Source: Xanthobacteraceae bacterium (GTDB taxonomy: Bacteria > Pseudomonadota > Alphaproteobacteria > Rhizobiales > Xanthobacteraceae). From it: a stretch of 64,000 bases of DNA. The stretch is taken from positions 62,001 through 126,000 of the forward strand of contig JALHRD010000009.1 in NCBI GenBank assembly GCA_022841625.1. Direction: 5' to 3'. The position numbers were made by a program, and so were the translations under genes. The stretch's first letter is position 1, and each line of letters opens with the position of its first letter. Below the pieces are notes generated by a model. The model was given only the letters and a program-made list of their open reading frames with translations, had not been told where the DNA came from and did not search any database. Shown piece after piece: positions 56,697-64,000 of the stretch.

Positions 56697-57923
56697 ATGA
56701 GTACGACGGCAAAGCCGGTTTTGATCGTTGGTGGCGGCATCGGCGGGCTCGCCACTGCGCTCGCGCTGTCACGCAAGGGCATTGCGGTGCAGGTGCTGGA
56801 GCAAGCGCCTGAATTCAAGGAGATCGGCGCCGGCATCCAGCTCGGCCCCAACGTGTTCCGCATGTTCGAGGTGCTGGGGCTAACCGAAGCGGTTTTTCAC
56901 TGGGCCGCGTTTCCCGAGAGCCTCGAATTGCGGGATTCGATAACCGGCGAAAGCGTGCTCGAACTGAGCATCGCAAAACTGCACGGCCGCTACCGCGCGC
57001 CCTATGGCGTCGTGCATCGCGCCGACCTGCTCAACCTCATCCATGACGCTTGCAAGCAATCCAACCTGATCAAGCTCGCGACCTCCCAGAAGGTCGTGGC
57101 CATCGATGACGACGGTTCCAGCGTCACTGTCCGCACGGAAGCCGGCGAGACCCACCAGGGCGCAGCGCTGATCGGCTGCGACGGGCTCTGGTCGACGGTC
57201 CGCGAAAAGATCGTCGGTGACGGCAAGCCCGTCGTGTCCGGTCACATCGCCTATCGCGCCGTGCTGCCAACCGCCGAATGGCCGAAGGAATACCGTCTGC
57301 CAAAAATGGTGATCTGGTGCGGCGACAAGACCCATCTGGTTCACTACCCGCTGCGGCGCGGCGAGTTGTTCAACCTAGTCGCCGTGTTCCATTCCGATCG
57401 GTACGAGGAGGGTTGGGACACCTATGGCGACCCGGCCGAACTGCACGAGCGCTTCGCCGAGAAATGCGAGCCGGTGCGCACGCTGCTGAGCAAGATTAAC
57501 GCCTGGAAAATGTGGGTGCTGTGCGATCGCCCGCCGATCAAAAATTGGACCAAGGGCCGCATCACGCTGCTCGGCGACGCCGCCCATCCGATGCTGCAAT
57601 ACCTCGCGCAGGGCGGCAACATGGCGATCGAGGACGCGGTCTGCCTGGCTATACAGATCGAAGCCAGCGGCGGCGACTACGCGGCGGCGTTCCAAAAATA
57701 CCAGCAGCTTCGTTATCTGCGCACCGCGCGCGTGCAAATCATGGCGCGGGTCTATGGCGAAATCTACCACGCCAACGCGGTGGTGCGCGAACTGCGCAAC
57801 AAGGTGTTGCGCGAATGGATGGCGCAGGGCGGCGTCGACATGTCGTGGCTCTACGGCGATCAGCCGGAGCTGCCCTATGTCGATAATGTGCCGCTGCCGC
57901 CGCCGACACGGTTGACGGACTGA
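56697..57923 (+). CDS. FAD-dependent aromatic monooxygenase (3-hydroxybenzoate 6-hydroxylase-like)
   Basis: A 408-aa class A flavoprotein monooxygenase. FAD motifs: PVLIVGGGIGGLATALALSR (GxGxxG), the DG motif ALIGCDGLWSTVREKI, and the GD motif ITLLGDAAHPMLQYLAQGGN. The sequence and length resemble 3-hydroxybenzoate 6-hydroxylases, which make gentisate with NADH; salicylate hydroxylases are close relatives. No ring-cleavage dioxygenase is adjacent in the window, so the pathway is inferred from the family. ATG at 56697. Confidence 0.87.
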   Translation: MSTTAKPVLIVGGGIGGLATALALSRKGIAVQVLEQAPEFKEIGAGIQLGPNVFRMFEVLGLTEAVFHWAAFPESLELRDSITGESVLELSIAKLHGRYRAPYGVVHRADLLNLIHDACKQSNLIKLATSQKVVAIDDDGSSVTVRTEAGETHQGAALIGCDGLWSTVREKIVGDGKPVVSGHIAYRAVLPTAEWPKEYRLPKMVIWCGDKTHLVHYPLRRGELFNLVAVFHSDRYEEGWDTYGDPAELHERFAEKCEPVRTLLSKINAWKMWVLCDRPPIKNWTKGRITLLGDAAHPMLQYLAQGGNMAIEDAVCLAIQIEASGGDYAAAFQKYQQLRYLRTARVQIMARVYGEIYHANAVVRELRNKVLREWMAQGGVDMSWLYGDQPELPYVDNVPLPPPTRLTD

Positions 57924-57963
57924 GCGGCGCCCGACCGTATTTCGTTATGTAATGTCGATGTAA

Positions 57964-57979
57964 TGTTTCACGTGAAACT
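57964..57979. promoter_or_regulatory. parS-like centromere site
   Basis: TGTTTCACGTGAAACT matches the universal parS consensus TGTTNCACGTGAAACA at 15 of 16 positions; its inner 14 bases are a perfect palindrome. It lies in an AT-rich spacer between the monooxygenase gene and an unrecognised gene. No parA or parB is in the window. Confidence 0.72.
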
Positions 57980-58006
57980 GAGTAGTGTCATTTAACGCAA
58001 CGTAAG

Positions 58007-58023
58007 GCACTTTAATAAAGTGC
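58007..58023. repeat. Inverted repeat in the AT-rich spacer
   Basis: GCACTTTA-A-TAAAGTGC, perfect 8-base arms about one central base. It could be an operator for the downstream unrecognised gene, 120 bp before its ATG, or part of the parS region. Confidence 0.6.
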
Positions 58024-58142
58024 ATTAAATAATTGATAATAAACAAAATAATGCGAGACAGCACGTTATCATTTCTGCATGTATCTATATCGTCATTAAT
58101 AACAACTTGACCAATACTTGCACGTCGCCTATTGAGACGGCC

Positions 58143-58718
58143 ATGTTAACGTTAATTGATGGGGCTATGGCCGTGGACCAGGGATCGGAACGCGACCCGA
58201 AGCGCGAATTAGAATTGATGCGTTCGATCTACCAGGACTTGCAGCCGTTGTCGGATGCGGGGCGGCGGCATGTGTTGACATGGGTCGCCGAGGCCCATGG
58301 CGTGCCGGGTTTGGGCGCCAACGCCACGACGGAACGGCGCCCGGCCGATCAAGACGTGGCGGACGGCGGCGATGGTGTTGGTAGTACGCGGTTCAAGGCG
58401 TTCGCCGATCTCTACGATGCGGCCGGCGCGACCACCAATGCGCAGCGCGCGCTGATCGCCGGTTATTGGTTGCAGCAGTGCCAGGGCCAGGACGGTTTTG
58501 TGGCGATGGACGCCAACAATCTGCTCAAAAATGCCGGTGCCAATCTCGCCAACATCACCATGGCGTTCGACGGCCTGATCAATACCAATCCGCGGCAGGT
58601 GTTGCAGCTGCGCAAAAACGGCAAAACCGCCCAAGGCCGCAAGCAGTACAAGCTCACGCTCGCGGGCGCCCGCGCGGTCGAACGGATGATCCGCGGCGGG
58701 CAGGGCAGCGGGGCGTGA
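58143..58718 (+). CDS. Unrecognised protein with a possible C-terminal winged-helix-like part
   Basis: A 191-aa soluble protein. The N-terminal half is acidic and low in pattern (PADQDVADGGDGVGS linker). The C-terminal half, from FKAFADLYDAAGATTNAQRA on, looks helical, with DANNLLKNAGANLANITMAF, then QVLQLRKNGKTAQGRKQYKL and TLAGARAVERMIRGG, a shape like a winged-helix or other nucleic-acid-binding module. ATG at 58143 is chosen; TTG at 58107 and ATG at 58168 are alternatives. The promoter region is very AT-rich for this genome and holds a parS-like site; tRNA-Lys is 95 bp downstream. It may be an accessory gene. No function assigned. Confidence 0.7.
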   Translation: MLTLIDGAMAVDQGSERDPKRELELMRSIYQDLQPLSDAGRRHVLTWVAEAHGVPGLGANATTERRPADQDVADGGDGVGSTRFKAFADLYDAAGATTNAQRALIAGYWLQQCQGQDGFVAMDANNLLKNAGANLANITMAFDGLINTNPRQVLQLRKNGKTAQGRKQYKLTLAGARAVERMIRGGQGSGA

Positions 58719-58812
58719 GTTGGAGCGTGCGCAATTGATGGCCGCGCGCCGCAGCCAACCCATTGTCGCACAATGCTGCGAACGTCGTCGTGGCGGACAT
58801 CGCGAAAATTTT

Positions 58813-58887
58813 TGGTGAGCCCGGATGGTATCGAACCATCGACCTACTGATTAAAAGTCAGTTGCTCTACCACTGAGCTACGGGCCC
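58813..58887 (-). tRNA. tRNA-Lys (anticodon TTT)
   Basis: A full cloverleaf on the minus strand: acceptor GGGCCCG/CGGGCTC, D arm GCTC-AGTGGTA-GAGC, anticodon arm ACTGA-CTTTTAA-TCAGT with anticodon TTT, T arm GATGG-TTCGATA-CCATC, and a genome-encoded CCA (58813-58815). 75 bases in all. Confidence 0.97.
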
Positions 58888-59081
58888 CCAATAAGCCGCT
58901 GTGTAGGGGGAGCAACCGCGATGGTCAATAGCGCAGGTCCCGGCGCAGGCGGCGGGAATTTCCGTTAAAGTGCTGCGCTGTATAGGAAAAAACGCTGGCC
59001 GACGGTCCCGGAATGGCGCTGTCAAATTTCGGGCGCTGCGCCTATGTTTCGGGTCGCCAGATGATCCGGAGGAGCGCACCG

Positions 59082-60254
59082 ATGCCGATTGTGAACCGCA
59101 TTGCAGCCCTGCATGGCGACATTACCGAATGGCGGCGGGATTTTCATGCGCATCCGGAGTTGCTTTATGACGTGCACCGCACCGCCGCCGCGGTTGCCGA
59201 TAAGCTCAAGAGCTTCGGTTGCGACGAGGTGGTGACCGGAATCGGCCGAACCGGCGTGGTCGGCGTGATCCGCGGCAGAAAGCCGGCGCAGGGCGCGATA
59301 AAAGCGATCGGGCTGCGCGCCGATATGGACGCGCTGCCAATCACCGAAGCCACCAATGCGCCCTATCAATCGACCGTGCCCGGCAAAATGCACGCCTGCG
59401 GCCATGACGGCCATACCGCGATGCTACTGGGGGCCGCGCGCTATCTCGCCGAGACCCGCAATTTCGCCGGCGACGCGGTGGTGATTTTTCAGCCGGCCGA
59501 GGAAGGCGGCGCCGGCGGCAAGGCGATGATCCAGGACGGCATGATGGAGCGCTTCGGCATCGGCGAGGTCTACGGCATGCATAATTATCCGGGCCTGCCG
59601 GTCGGTGCTTTTGCGCTGCGGAGCGGCCCCTTGATGGCGGCGGCCGATCATCTGACCATTGGCATCGAGGGCGTCGGCGGCCACGCCGCCCGGCCGCATT
59701 TGTCGGTCGATACCGTGCTGGTCGGCGCGGAAATCGTCAGCCAGTTGCAATCGATCGTGGCGCGCAATGTCGATCCGCTGCAGTCGGCGGTGATTTCAAT
59801 TTGCATGTTTCATGCCGGCAATGCCGACAATGTCATTCCGCAAACCGCGCAGCTCAATGGCACCGCCCGCAGTCTCACGCCGGCGGTGCAGGATCTCCTG
59901 GAACGCCGAATCCGCGAAGTGGTCGAAGGCATTGCGCGCCTGCATGGAGCCAAGGCGACGCTCGACTACCAGCGCAACTATCCGGTGCTGCGCAACCATG
60001 AACGGCAGGCGGGTTTTGCCGCCGAAGTCGCGGGGCAGGTGGTCGGCGCCGATAAGGTCGATACCGCGGTCGCTCCGGTGATGGGCGCGGAGGATTTCTC
60101 ATTCATGCTGGAATCCCGGCCGGGCGCGTTCATCTTTGTCGGCAACGGCAACAGCGCGGGGCTGCACCATCCAGCCTATGACTTCAATGACGAGGTCATT
60201 CCAATCGGCACGTCATATTGGGTCAAACTGGTGGAGACCGCGCTGCCGGCCTAG
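59082..60254 (+). CDS. M20-family amidohydrolase (hippurate-hydrolase-like)
   Basis: A 390-aa metal-dependent amidohydrolase of the M20D group that cleaves N-acyl amino acids. Motifs: EWRRDFHAHPELLYDVHRTA, GLRADMDALPI (metal Asp), PGKMHACGHDGHTAMLLGAA (metal Cys/His), FQPAEEGGAGG (catalytic Glu), EVYGMHNYPGLPVG, and the dimerisation domain with GVGGHAARPHLSVD. A metal histidine lies in SAGLHHPAYDFND. ATG at 59082 with GGAGGAG seven bases upstream. Substrate could be hippurate, indole-acetyl or other acyl amino acids. Confidence 0.94.
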   Translation: MPIVNRIAALHGDITEWRRDFHAHPELLYDVHRTAAAVADKLKSFGCDEVVTGIGRTGVVGVIRGRKPAQGAIKAIGLRADMDALPITEATNAPYQSTVPGKMHACGHDGHTAMLLGAARYLAETRNFAGDAVVIFQPAEEGGAGGKAMIQDGMMERFGIGEVYGMHNYPGLPVGAFALRSGPLMAAADHLTIGIEGVGGHAARPHLSVDTVLVGAEIVSQLQSIVARNVDPLQSAVISICMFHAGNADNVIPQTAQLNGTARSLTPAVQDLLERRIREVVEGIARLHGAKATLDYQRNYPVLRNHERQAGFAAEVAGQVVGADKVDTAVAPVMGAEDFSFMLESRPGAFIFVGNGNSAGLHHPAYDFNDEVIPIGTSYWVKLVETALPA

Positions 60255-60277
60255 TGCCTCGACGGCACCAGACCCCG

Positions 60278-60535
60278 TTAGATTTCCTCCGGCTCGATCT
60301 CGATCACCAGATCGTATTGCGCGCGCAGGTGCGTGACCGTGTCGTCACAGATCGTGGCGCAGACAGCGGGAACGCCGCCGCCGGCGGCATTGATGTGGCT
60401 GATCTCCCAATTCGAATCCGCGCGCGCGGCTTGCGAAACCGTGACCGCGCTGATCGCGTTGCAGGCGGCGCAATGGCGCAGTTCGTTGAGGATAGCGCGT
60501 TCGAGTTCGGGCGCGGTCTTGAGGGTCTTGGTCAT
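60278..60535 (-). CDS. Small protein, unrecognised
   Basis: An 85-aa soluble protein. Notable features are CAAC near the middle (LRHCAACNAISAVTVSQAA), HINAAGGGVPAVCATICDDT and the acidic C-terminus (DLVIEIEPEEI). The HCAAC pattern could bind a metal, but no family is recognised. ATG at 60535 has a weak ribosome site. It converges with the amidohydrolase gene (23 bp apart) and lies downstream of the glucan-synthase-like gene's 3' end, on the same strand as that gene. Confidence 0.6.
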   Translation of the reverse strand: MTKTLKTAPELERAILNELRHCAACNAISAVTVSQAARADSNWEISHINAAGGGVPAVCATICDDTVTHLRAQYDLVIEIEPEEI

Positions 60536-60543
60536 GGTCGAGG

Positions 60544-60591
60544 TTCGCTACACCAATCCTTCGATACACCAAGCCTTTTCGATACACCAAG
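60544..60591. repeat. Three short near-tandem repeats
   Basis: ttcgctacaccaa, ttcgatacaccaa and ttcgatacaccaa begin at 60544, 60560 and 60578, spaced 16 and 18 bases apart, in the gap between two minus-strand genes, just upstream of the 85-aa gene. Could be an operator array or slippage. Confidence 0.7.
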
Positions 60592-60689
60592 CGTTGGCGT
60601 CTGGCGCCCATCGTTTTGCGCGCTCGGCCAGAACAACATCGCCCGCTATCAAGGCGGGCGATGCAGCACAGATGTCGTCGACGCTCGCG

Positions 60690-63476
60690 CTATTGTACGG
60701 TCTCGACACGATTTTCAGCTGGCACCTGGGCCGGCGTTTCGGCGGCGGGCCGTGGCAGGGTATCCACCACTTTCGCCTCGACATGGCGCCAATAGGCGAA
60801 TTCGTTAAAGCGCGAGCCTTCCAGCGCCGCGATTGCAACCGCGGCAATGAATGGAATGCTTTGCACCACCAGAACCGCGGCGAAGATGTTGAGTTCCACG
60901 ATCTGCTTGTGGTTCATCATCACGACCAGGATCGCGCTTGCCAGCAGCAGCGTCGCCAGCACCGCTTCCCAGAAGGCCGCGAAATCCGGGCCGCGACCGG
61001 TCGTGCCGCCCTTGGCGGTGCGGGTGAAGGGAATGCTTTCCTTCCAGATGCCGTAGGCGATGGCGCGCGCCACCGTCCATTGCACCGACATCGCGGCGAT
61101 CACGGCGCCCGCCATTTGCGTGAGCGAGATCGACACGCGCAGCCGGTACAGCGCTACGAAATGCAGAAGTGAAACCGCGAATGCTGCCAGAATTGGAATG
61201 GTGAGGATTTTGTCCGGGATCGCGATATCGAGAAACACGATGACCGGCACCCAGAGCAGGTTGAGGATAGCGACCACCACGCCAAGCGATTCCGCGCCAA
61301 GCCAGTTCAACCAGCCGAGCGCGTATTCGCGCTTCTGATCGCGCGTCAGCCCGCACGCGCGCGGCAGTAATTGACGCCAATGGTTGCGCAGGATTTGGAA
61401 TCCGCCATAAGCCCAACGATAGCGCTGCTTCTTGAACGCCTCGAAGGTGTCGGGCAGCAGGCCGTGGCCGTAGCGGCGGTTGGTGTAATGCACCTGCCAG
61501 CCCTGCTCCAAAAGGGTGAGGCCAAGGTCGGTGTCCTCGACAATGGTATGGCTTGACCAGCTTCCGGCGCTCGCGATGGCGGTGCGGCGGATCAGGCACA
61601 TGGTGCCATGCACGATGATGGCGTTGGCCTCGTTGCGTTGGACCATGCCGATGTCAAAGAAGCCGGCATATTCGCCGTTCATGGCGGCATGCATGATGGT
61701 GCGGTCGCCGTCGCGGTGATCCTGCGGCGATTGCACCATGCCGACGCGGCTGTCCGAGAAATACGGCACCAGATCCTTCAGCCATTCGGGCCGCACGACA
61801 TAATCAGCGTCGATCACGCCGATGACCTCGGCGTCGTCTGCGGTGTGAGCGAGCGCTAGCCGCAAGGCGCCGGCCTTGTAGCCTTCGAGATTATTGACAT
61901 TGATGAATTTGAAGCGCTCGCCCAGCGTCCGGCAATGTTCCTCGATCGGCTGCCAATAGGCCTGATCGGGCGTGTTGTTGATGACAACCACGCATTCAAA
62001 GTTCGGGTATTCGAGCCGCGCCACCGCATCGAGCGTGAGCTTGAGCATTTCCGGCGGCTCTTTGTAGGCCGGCACATGGATTGAAACCTTGGGCGCGTAG
62101 CCGTCAACGCTCGGGGCCGGCGCGGCGATCAGCCGACGCGGCGCGCGACCAAACGCAATCGCTGCGATTTCCTCGATCCGCGCCAGCGCAATCAGCACTA
62201 GCGGGATCAGCAGCAGAATGCCAAAGCCGAGCGCGAAGGCGGCGCCTGGAACAAAATAGTGCCCGTTCCAAAATGCGAAGATCACGGCAAACCAGGCGCC
62301 GACGACGTTGAACGCCACGGCCAGGGTGGTTGCCTCGCCAACGGTCGAATGCGGCTTTGCCAGGATGGTCAGCGAAAGCAGCAGGCCCAGCAGCATGGCG
62401 AGGCCCGCGAGCTTCCAATGGTCGGGATCGCTGATTGGGCCGGTCCAGGCGAATTTCGCCGTCCGTGCCGCATCGAACAGTCCCCAATAGGCGCCGACGC
62501 CGCCTTCGAAGGTCTTCCAGGGCTGATCAATCGCTTCGATAATGTTATAGTCGATGCCATGAAACTCAGCGCGCGCCAGGAATTCGCGGATCACCAGCGC
62601 TTGTTCGATGCGGCCGGGAACCGCCCGTTCATGGTTGTATCCGCCGCTCGGCCAGCCGAATTCGGCAATAACAATACGTTTGCCGTCATAGAGGGTCCGC
62701 ATATCGGCATAAATTTTGATGGTGTGGTCGACCGCCTGATGGAGTGCCTGCTTGTCCCAATACGGCAGGATGTGCACGGCGATGAAATCGACCGCTGAAG
62801 CCAGTTTACGAGCGACTGCGCGCTTTCTTTCGGCGATGGCGCGGTCTTCCTCGCTGCCATTCCTGAGTTCTTCGTCCTTTATAAGCCAGACGTCCCAAGT
62901 TTCACCGGTAGTAACCGGTACCGGACTTTGTCGCTTCACGCGCTGGATGATGGGGATCAGTCTGGCGACGCTCAGTTCCTTCAGTTCCTGATCTTGCTCT
63001 TTGCGCGTTTTTCCCTGCAGCGTCGAGCGCAGCGCATTCACATCGCCGATGAGATCAAGACGTAGCGTTGTCTCGTTGCCGACCACGATTGCGTTAACGT
63101 TGCTGTGGCGCCGCGCCAGACCAATCGCGGCGGCGATCTCGCGCTCATTGCGTGCTTCGTCTGTACCGAGCCAGATGCCGACGGTGACCTTCAACCCGAA
63201 TTCATTGGCGATACCCGGAATGAGTTCGAGGCCGCCGGTCGATGAATAGGTGCGGATGGACCGGGTATAGGAACTCAGCAGCTTAAGGTCCGCGCGAATC
63301 TGCTGCGCCGTCGGCCGGTCGCCATTGTCGGGATGTTGCGATCGCGCGTAGGGCGAATAGGAAACGCTGGCGAGCTGGTCGTTGACGTCAGGCGCCGCGT
63401 GTTGCCGGTGGAGCAGAGCCCACACGCCGGCATGCACGCACGTGACGAGCGCGACGACCGCAACGACGACTTTCAT
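60690..63476 (-). CDS. GH17-like / GT2 fusion, beta-glucan synthase-like (NdvB/NdvC-related)
   Basis: A 928-aa inner-membrane protein. After a signal-anchor (VVVAVVALVTCVHAGVWALL), residues about 35-340 resemble a GH17-type barrel with possible acids in VVGNETTLRL and IVIAEFGWPSGG. Several membrane spans follow, then a GT2 domain: VSIHVPAYKEPPEMLKLTLD, VIGVIDADYVVRPEWL (DxD), TIVEDTDLGLTLLEQGW and KKQRYRWAYGG (QxxRW), then six more spans. The layout fits the synthesis and remodelling of periplasmic beta-1,3/1,6-glucans known in Bradyrhizobium; that role is inferred. ATG at 63476 starts the leader; the ribosome site is weak. Confidence 0.87.
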   Translation of the reverse strand: MKVVVAVVALVTCVHAGVWALLHRQHAAPDVNDQLASVSYSPYARSQHPDNGDRPTAQQIRADLKLLSSYTRSIRTYSSTGGLELIPGIANEFGLKVTVGIWLGTDEARNEREIAAAIGLARRHSNVNAIVVGNETTLRLDLIGDVNALRSTLQGKTRKEQDQELKELSVARLIPIIQRVKRQSPVPVTTGETWDVWLIKDEELRNGSEEDRAIAERKRAVARKLASAVDFIAVHILPYWDKQALHQAVDHTIKIYADMRTLYDGKRIVIAEFGWPSGGYNHERAVPGRIEQALVIREFLARAEFHGIDYNIIEAIDQPWKTFEGGVGAYWGLFDAARTAKFAWTGPISDPDHWKLAGLAMLLGLLLSLTILAKPHSTVGEATTLAVAFNVVGAWFAVIFAFWNGHYFVPGAAFALGFGILLLIPLVLIALARIEEIAAIAFGRAPRRLIAAPAPSVDGYAPKVSIHVPAYKEPPEMLKLTLDAVARLEYPNFECVVVINNTPDQAYWQPIEEHCRTLGERFKFINVNNLEGYKAGALRLALAHTADDAEVIGVIDADYVVRPEWLKDLVPYFSDSRVGMVQSPQDHRDGDRTIMHAAMNGEYAGFFDIGMVQRNEANAIIVHGTMCLIRRTAIASAGSWSSHTIVEDTDLGLTLLEQGWQVHYTNRRYGHGLLPDTFEAFKKQRYRWAYGGFQILRNHWRQLLPRACGLTRDQKREYALGWLNWLGAESLGVVVAILNLLWVPVIVFLDIAIPDKILTIPILAAFAVSLLHFVALYRLRVSISLTQMAGAVIAAMSVQWTVARAIAYGIWKESIPFTRTAKGGTTGRGPDFAAFWEAVLATLLLASAILVVMMNHKQIVELNIFAAVLVVQSIPFIAAVAIAALEGSRFNEFAYWRHVEAKVVDTLPRPAAETPAQVPAENRVETVQ

Positions 63477-63680
63477 GGAAGTGCAACCACCCGGGCAAAA
63501 ATCGGCGCCCGAACCCATCCCCCCAAGGTCAACTAAGACCGTGCACCACGGTACATTAGCCGGAGGTGATCGATCAAGTAATTAGCTGTGGCGGCGAATC
63601 CAAGGCGGAGAAAGCTGTGTGCAAAAAATGTTCTGTGTAAACTTTACCGCGCAATCTGAACGGCCGTACAGATTAACCGA

Positions 63681-64000
63681 TTAACGGTTGGTCGTTCCGC
63701 CTGGAGCGGTCGCGGCGGCCGGTGCGGGTGGCTCGTAATTCGGATTGATCCAGCAGGCATGGACCCGCGCATTCAGCGCTGCTTCCGGCTGTTTTGGATC
63801 GGCGGGAGCTTGCCGAACCAAGCAGCGAAACGTCGCTGGGATATGGCCGGCCGGGCAACCGAAGCGGTCATAAAGGTCGAGATGGCGGAACGCCGTATCG
63901 AGATCGTCCGACCACATCCAGCGCACCACCCGGCGGCCAAGCCAGACGCATTCAGGATGGGCGGCAGGACCGCTTAATGCTGCAGCCGCCTCGGCAAACT
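63681..64000 (-). CDS. Unrecognised protein, N-terminus beyond the window
   Basis: The frame is open from the right edge to the stop at 63681, giving 105 residues of the C-terminus: FAEAAAALSGPAAHPECVWL, RRVVRWMWSDDLDTAFRHLD, LYDRFGCPAGHIPATFRCLV, LNARVHACWINP and a Pro/Ala-rich tail ending TTNR. Four cysteines and the RWMW-DDLDTAFRHLDLYDRFGCP stretch look conserved rather than random. I believe similar proteins occur in Bradyrhizobium, without known function. The start is not in the window. It lies 200 bp upstream of the glucan-synthase-like gene on the same strand. Confidence 0.75.
   Translation of the reverse strand, partial: FAEAAAALSGPAAHPECVWLGRRVVRWMWSDDLDTAFRHLDLYDRFGCPAGHIPATFRCLVRQAPADPKQPEAALNARVHACWINPNYEPPAPAAATAPGGTTNR

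Noticed and set aside
57964-57979. CACGTG as an ordinary E-box-like chance palindrome
   Set aside because: The palindrome extends to 14 perfect bases and 15 of 16 parS consensus positions, too long for chance, so it is reported as parS-like.
58867-59079. 70-codon minus-strand frame next to tRNA-Lys
   Set aside because: It overlaps the tRNA and the start region of the amidohydrolase gene and has no conserved pattern.

Overview
The window looks like chromosomal DNA of an alphaproteobacterium of the order Hyphomicrobiales, most likely near the Bradyrhizobium / Pseudolabrys / Rhodoplanes group. This rests on the high GC content, perfect GTTC-N7-GTTC LexA operators at uvrA and ssb, hyphomicrobial housekeeping gene order, abundant Bug/TctC-type binding proteins, and REP-like palindromes of a kind common in that group. 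The genus is inference.

Layout. (1) 1-8.9 kb, minus strand: ruvX, a fused pyrB, plsY, dprA, topA and the 5' part of rnr. (2) 9-27.4 kb: an accessory and metabolic patchwork with solute-binding proteins, a haloacid dehalogenase, a TauD-type dioxygenase, an Ntn hydrolase, a spermidine-synthase-like membrane protein, an MsrQ-like protein, GST, thioesterase, hydrolases and small exported proteins. A dienelactone-hydrolase gene here is broken by a two-hairpin repeat. (3) 27.4-30.2 kb: a gene-poor stretch with a thioesterase, a 180-bp duplicate of its 3' end, and a low-GC TIR-like effector gene that is a candidate stand-alone defence gene. (4) 30.3-38.6 kb: uvrA (LexA box; REP-like repeat inside the reading frame), two hydrolases, two Bug receptors, ssb (LexA box), an exported protein and a DUF2306 protein. 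(5) 38.6-50.6 kb: a second two-hairpin element overlapping the end of marC, gyrA, GlcG, two Bug genes with an ankyrin gene, then coaD - two cyclophilins - queA - small gene - tgt. The Tgt lacks all four zinc ligands. (6) 50.7-60.3 kb: an IorAB-type molybdenum hydroxylase, two tandem LVIVD-repeat proteins, an aromatic-ring monooxygenase, an AT-rich spacer with a parS-like palindrome, an unrecognised gene, tRNA-Lys and an M20 amidohydrolase. (7) 60.3-64 kb: a GH17/GT2 glucan-synthase-like protein and the end of an unrecognised gene.

How genes work together. DNA maintenance and repair genes (topA, dprA, ruvX, uvrA, ssb, gyrA) and the queuosine genes (queA, tgt) form the conserved skeleton. Around it are genes for taking up and degrading organic acids, aromatics and halogenated or amide compounds. 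Seven Bug-type receptors are present without any TctA/TctB membrane partner in the window.

Most notable: a two-hairpin repeat present in two copies whose stems differ by compensatory changes; a zinc-site-less Tgt; a PyrB fused to a PyrI-like zinc domain; an in-frame palindrome in UvrA; a TIR-like gene of foreign base composition; and a parS-like site with no parAB nearby.
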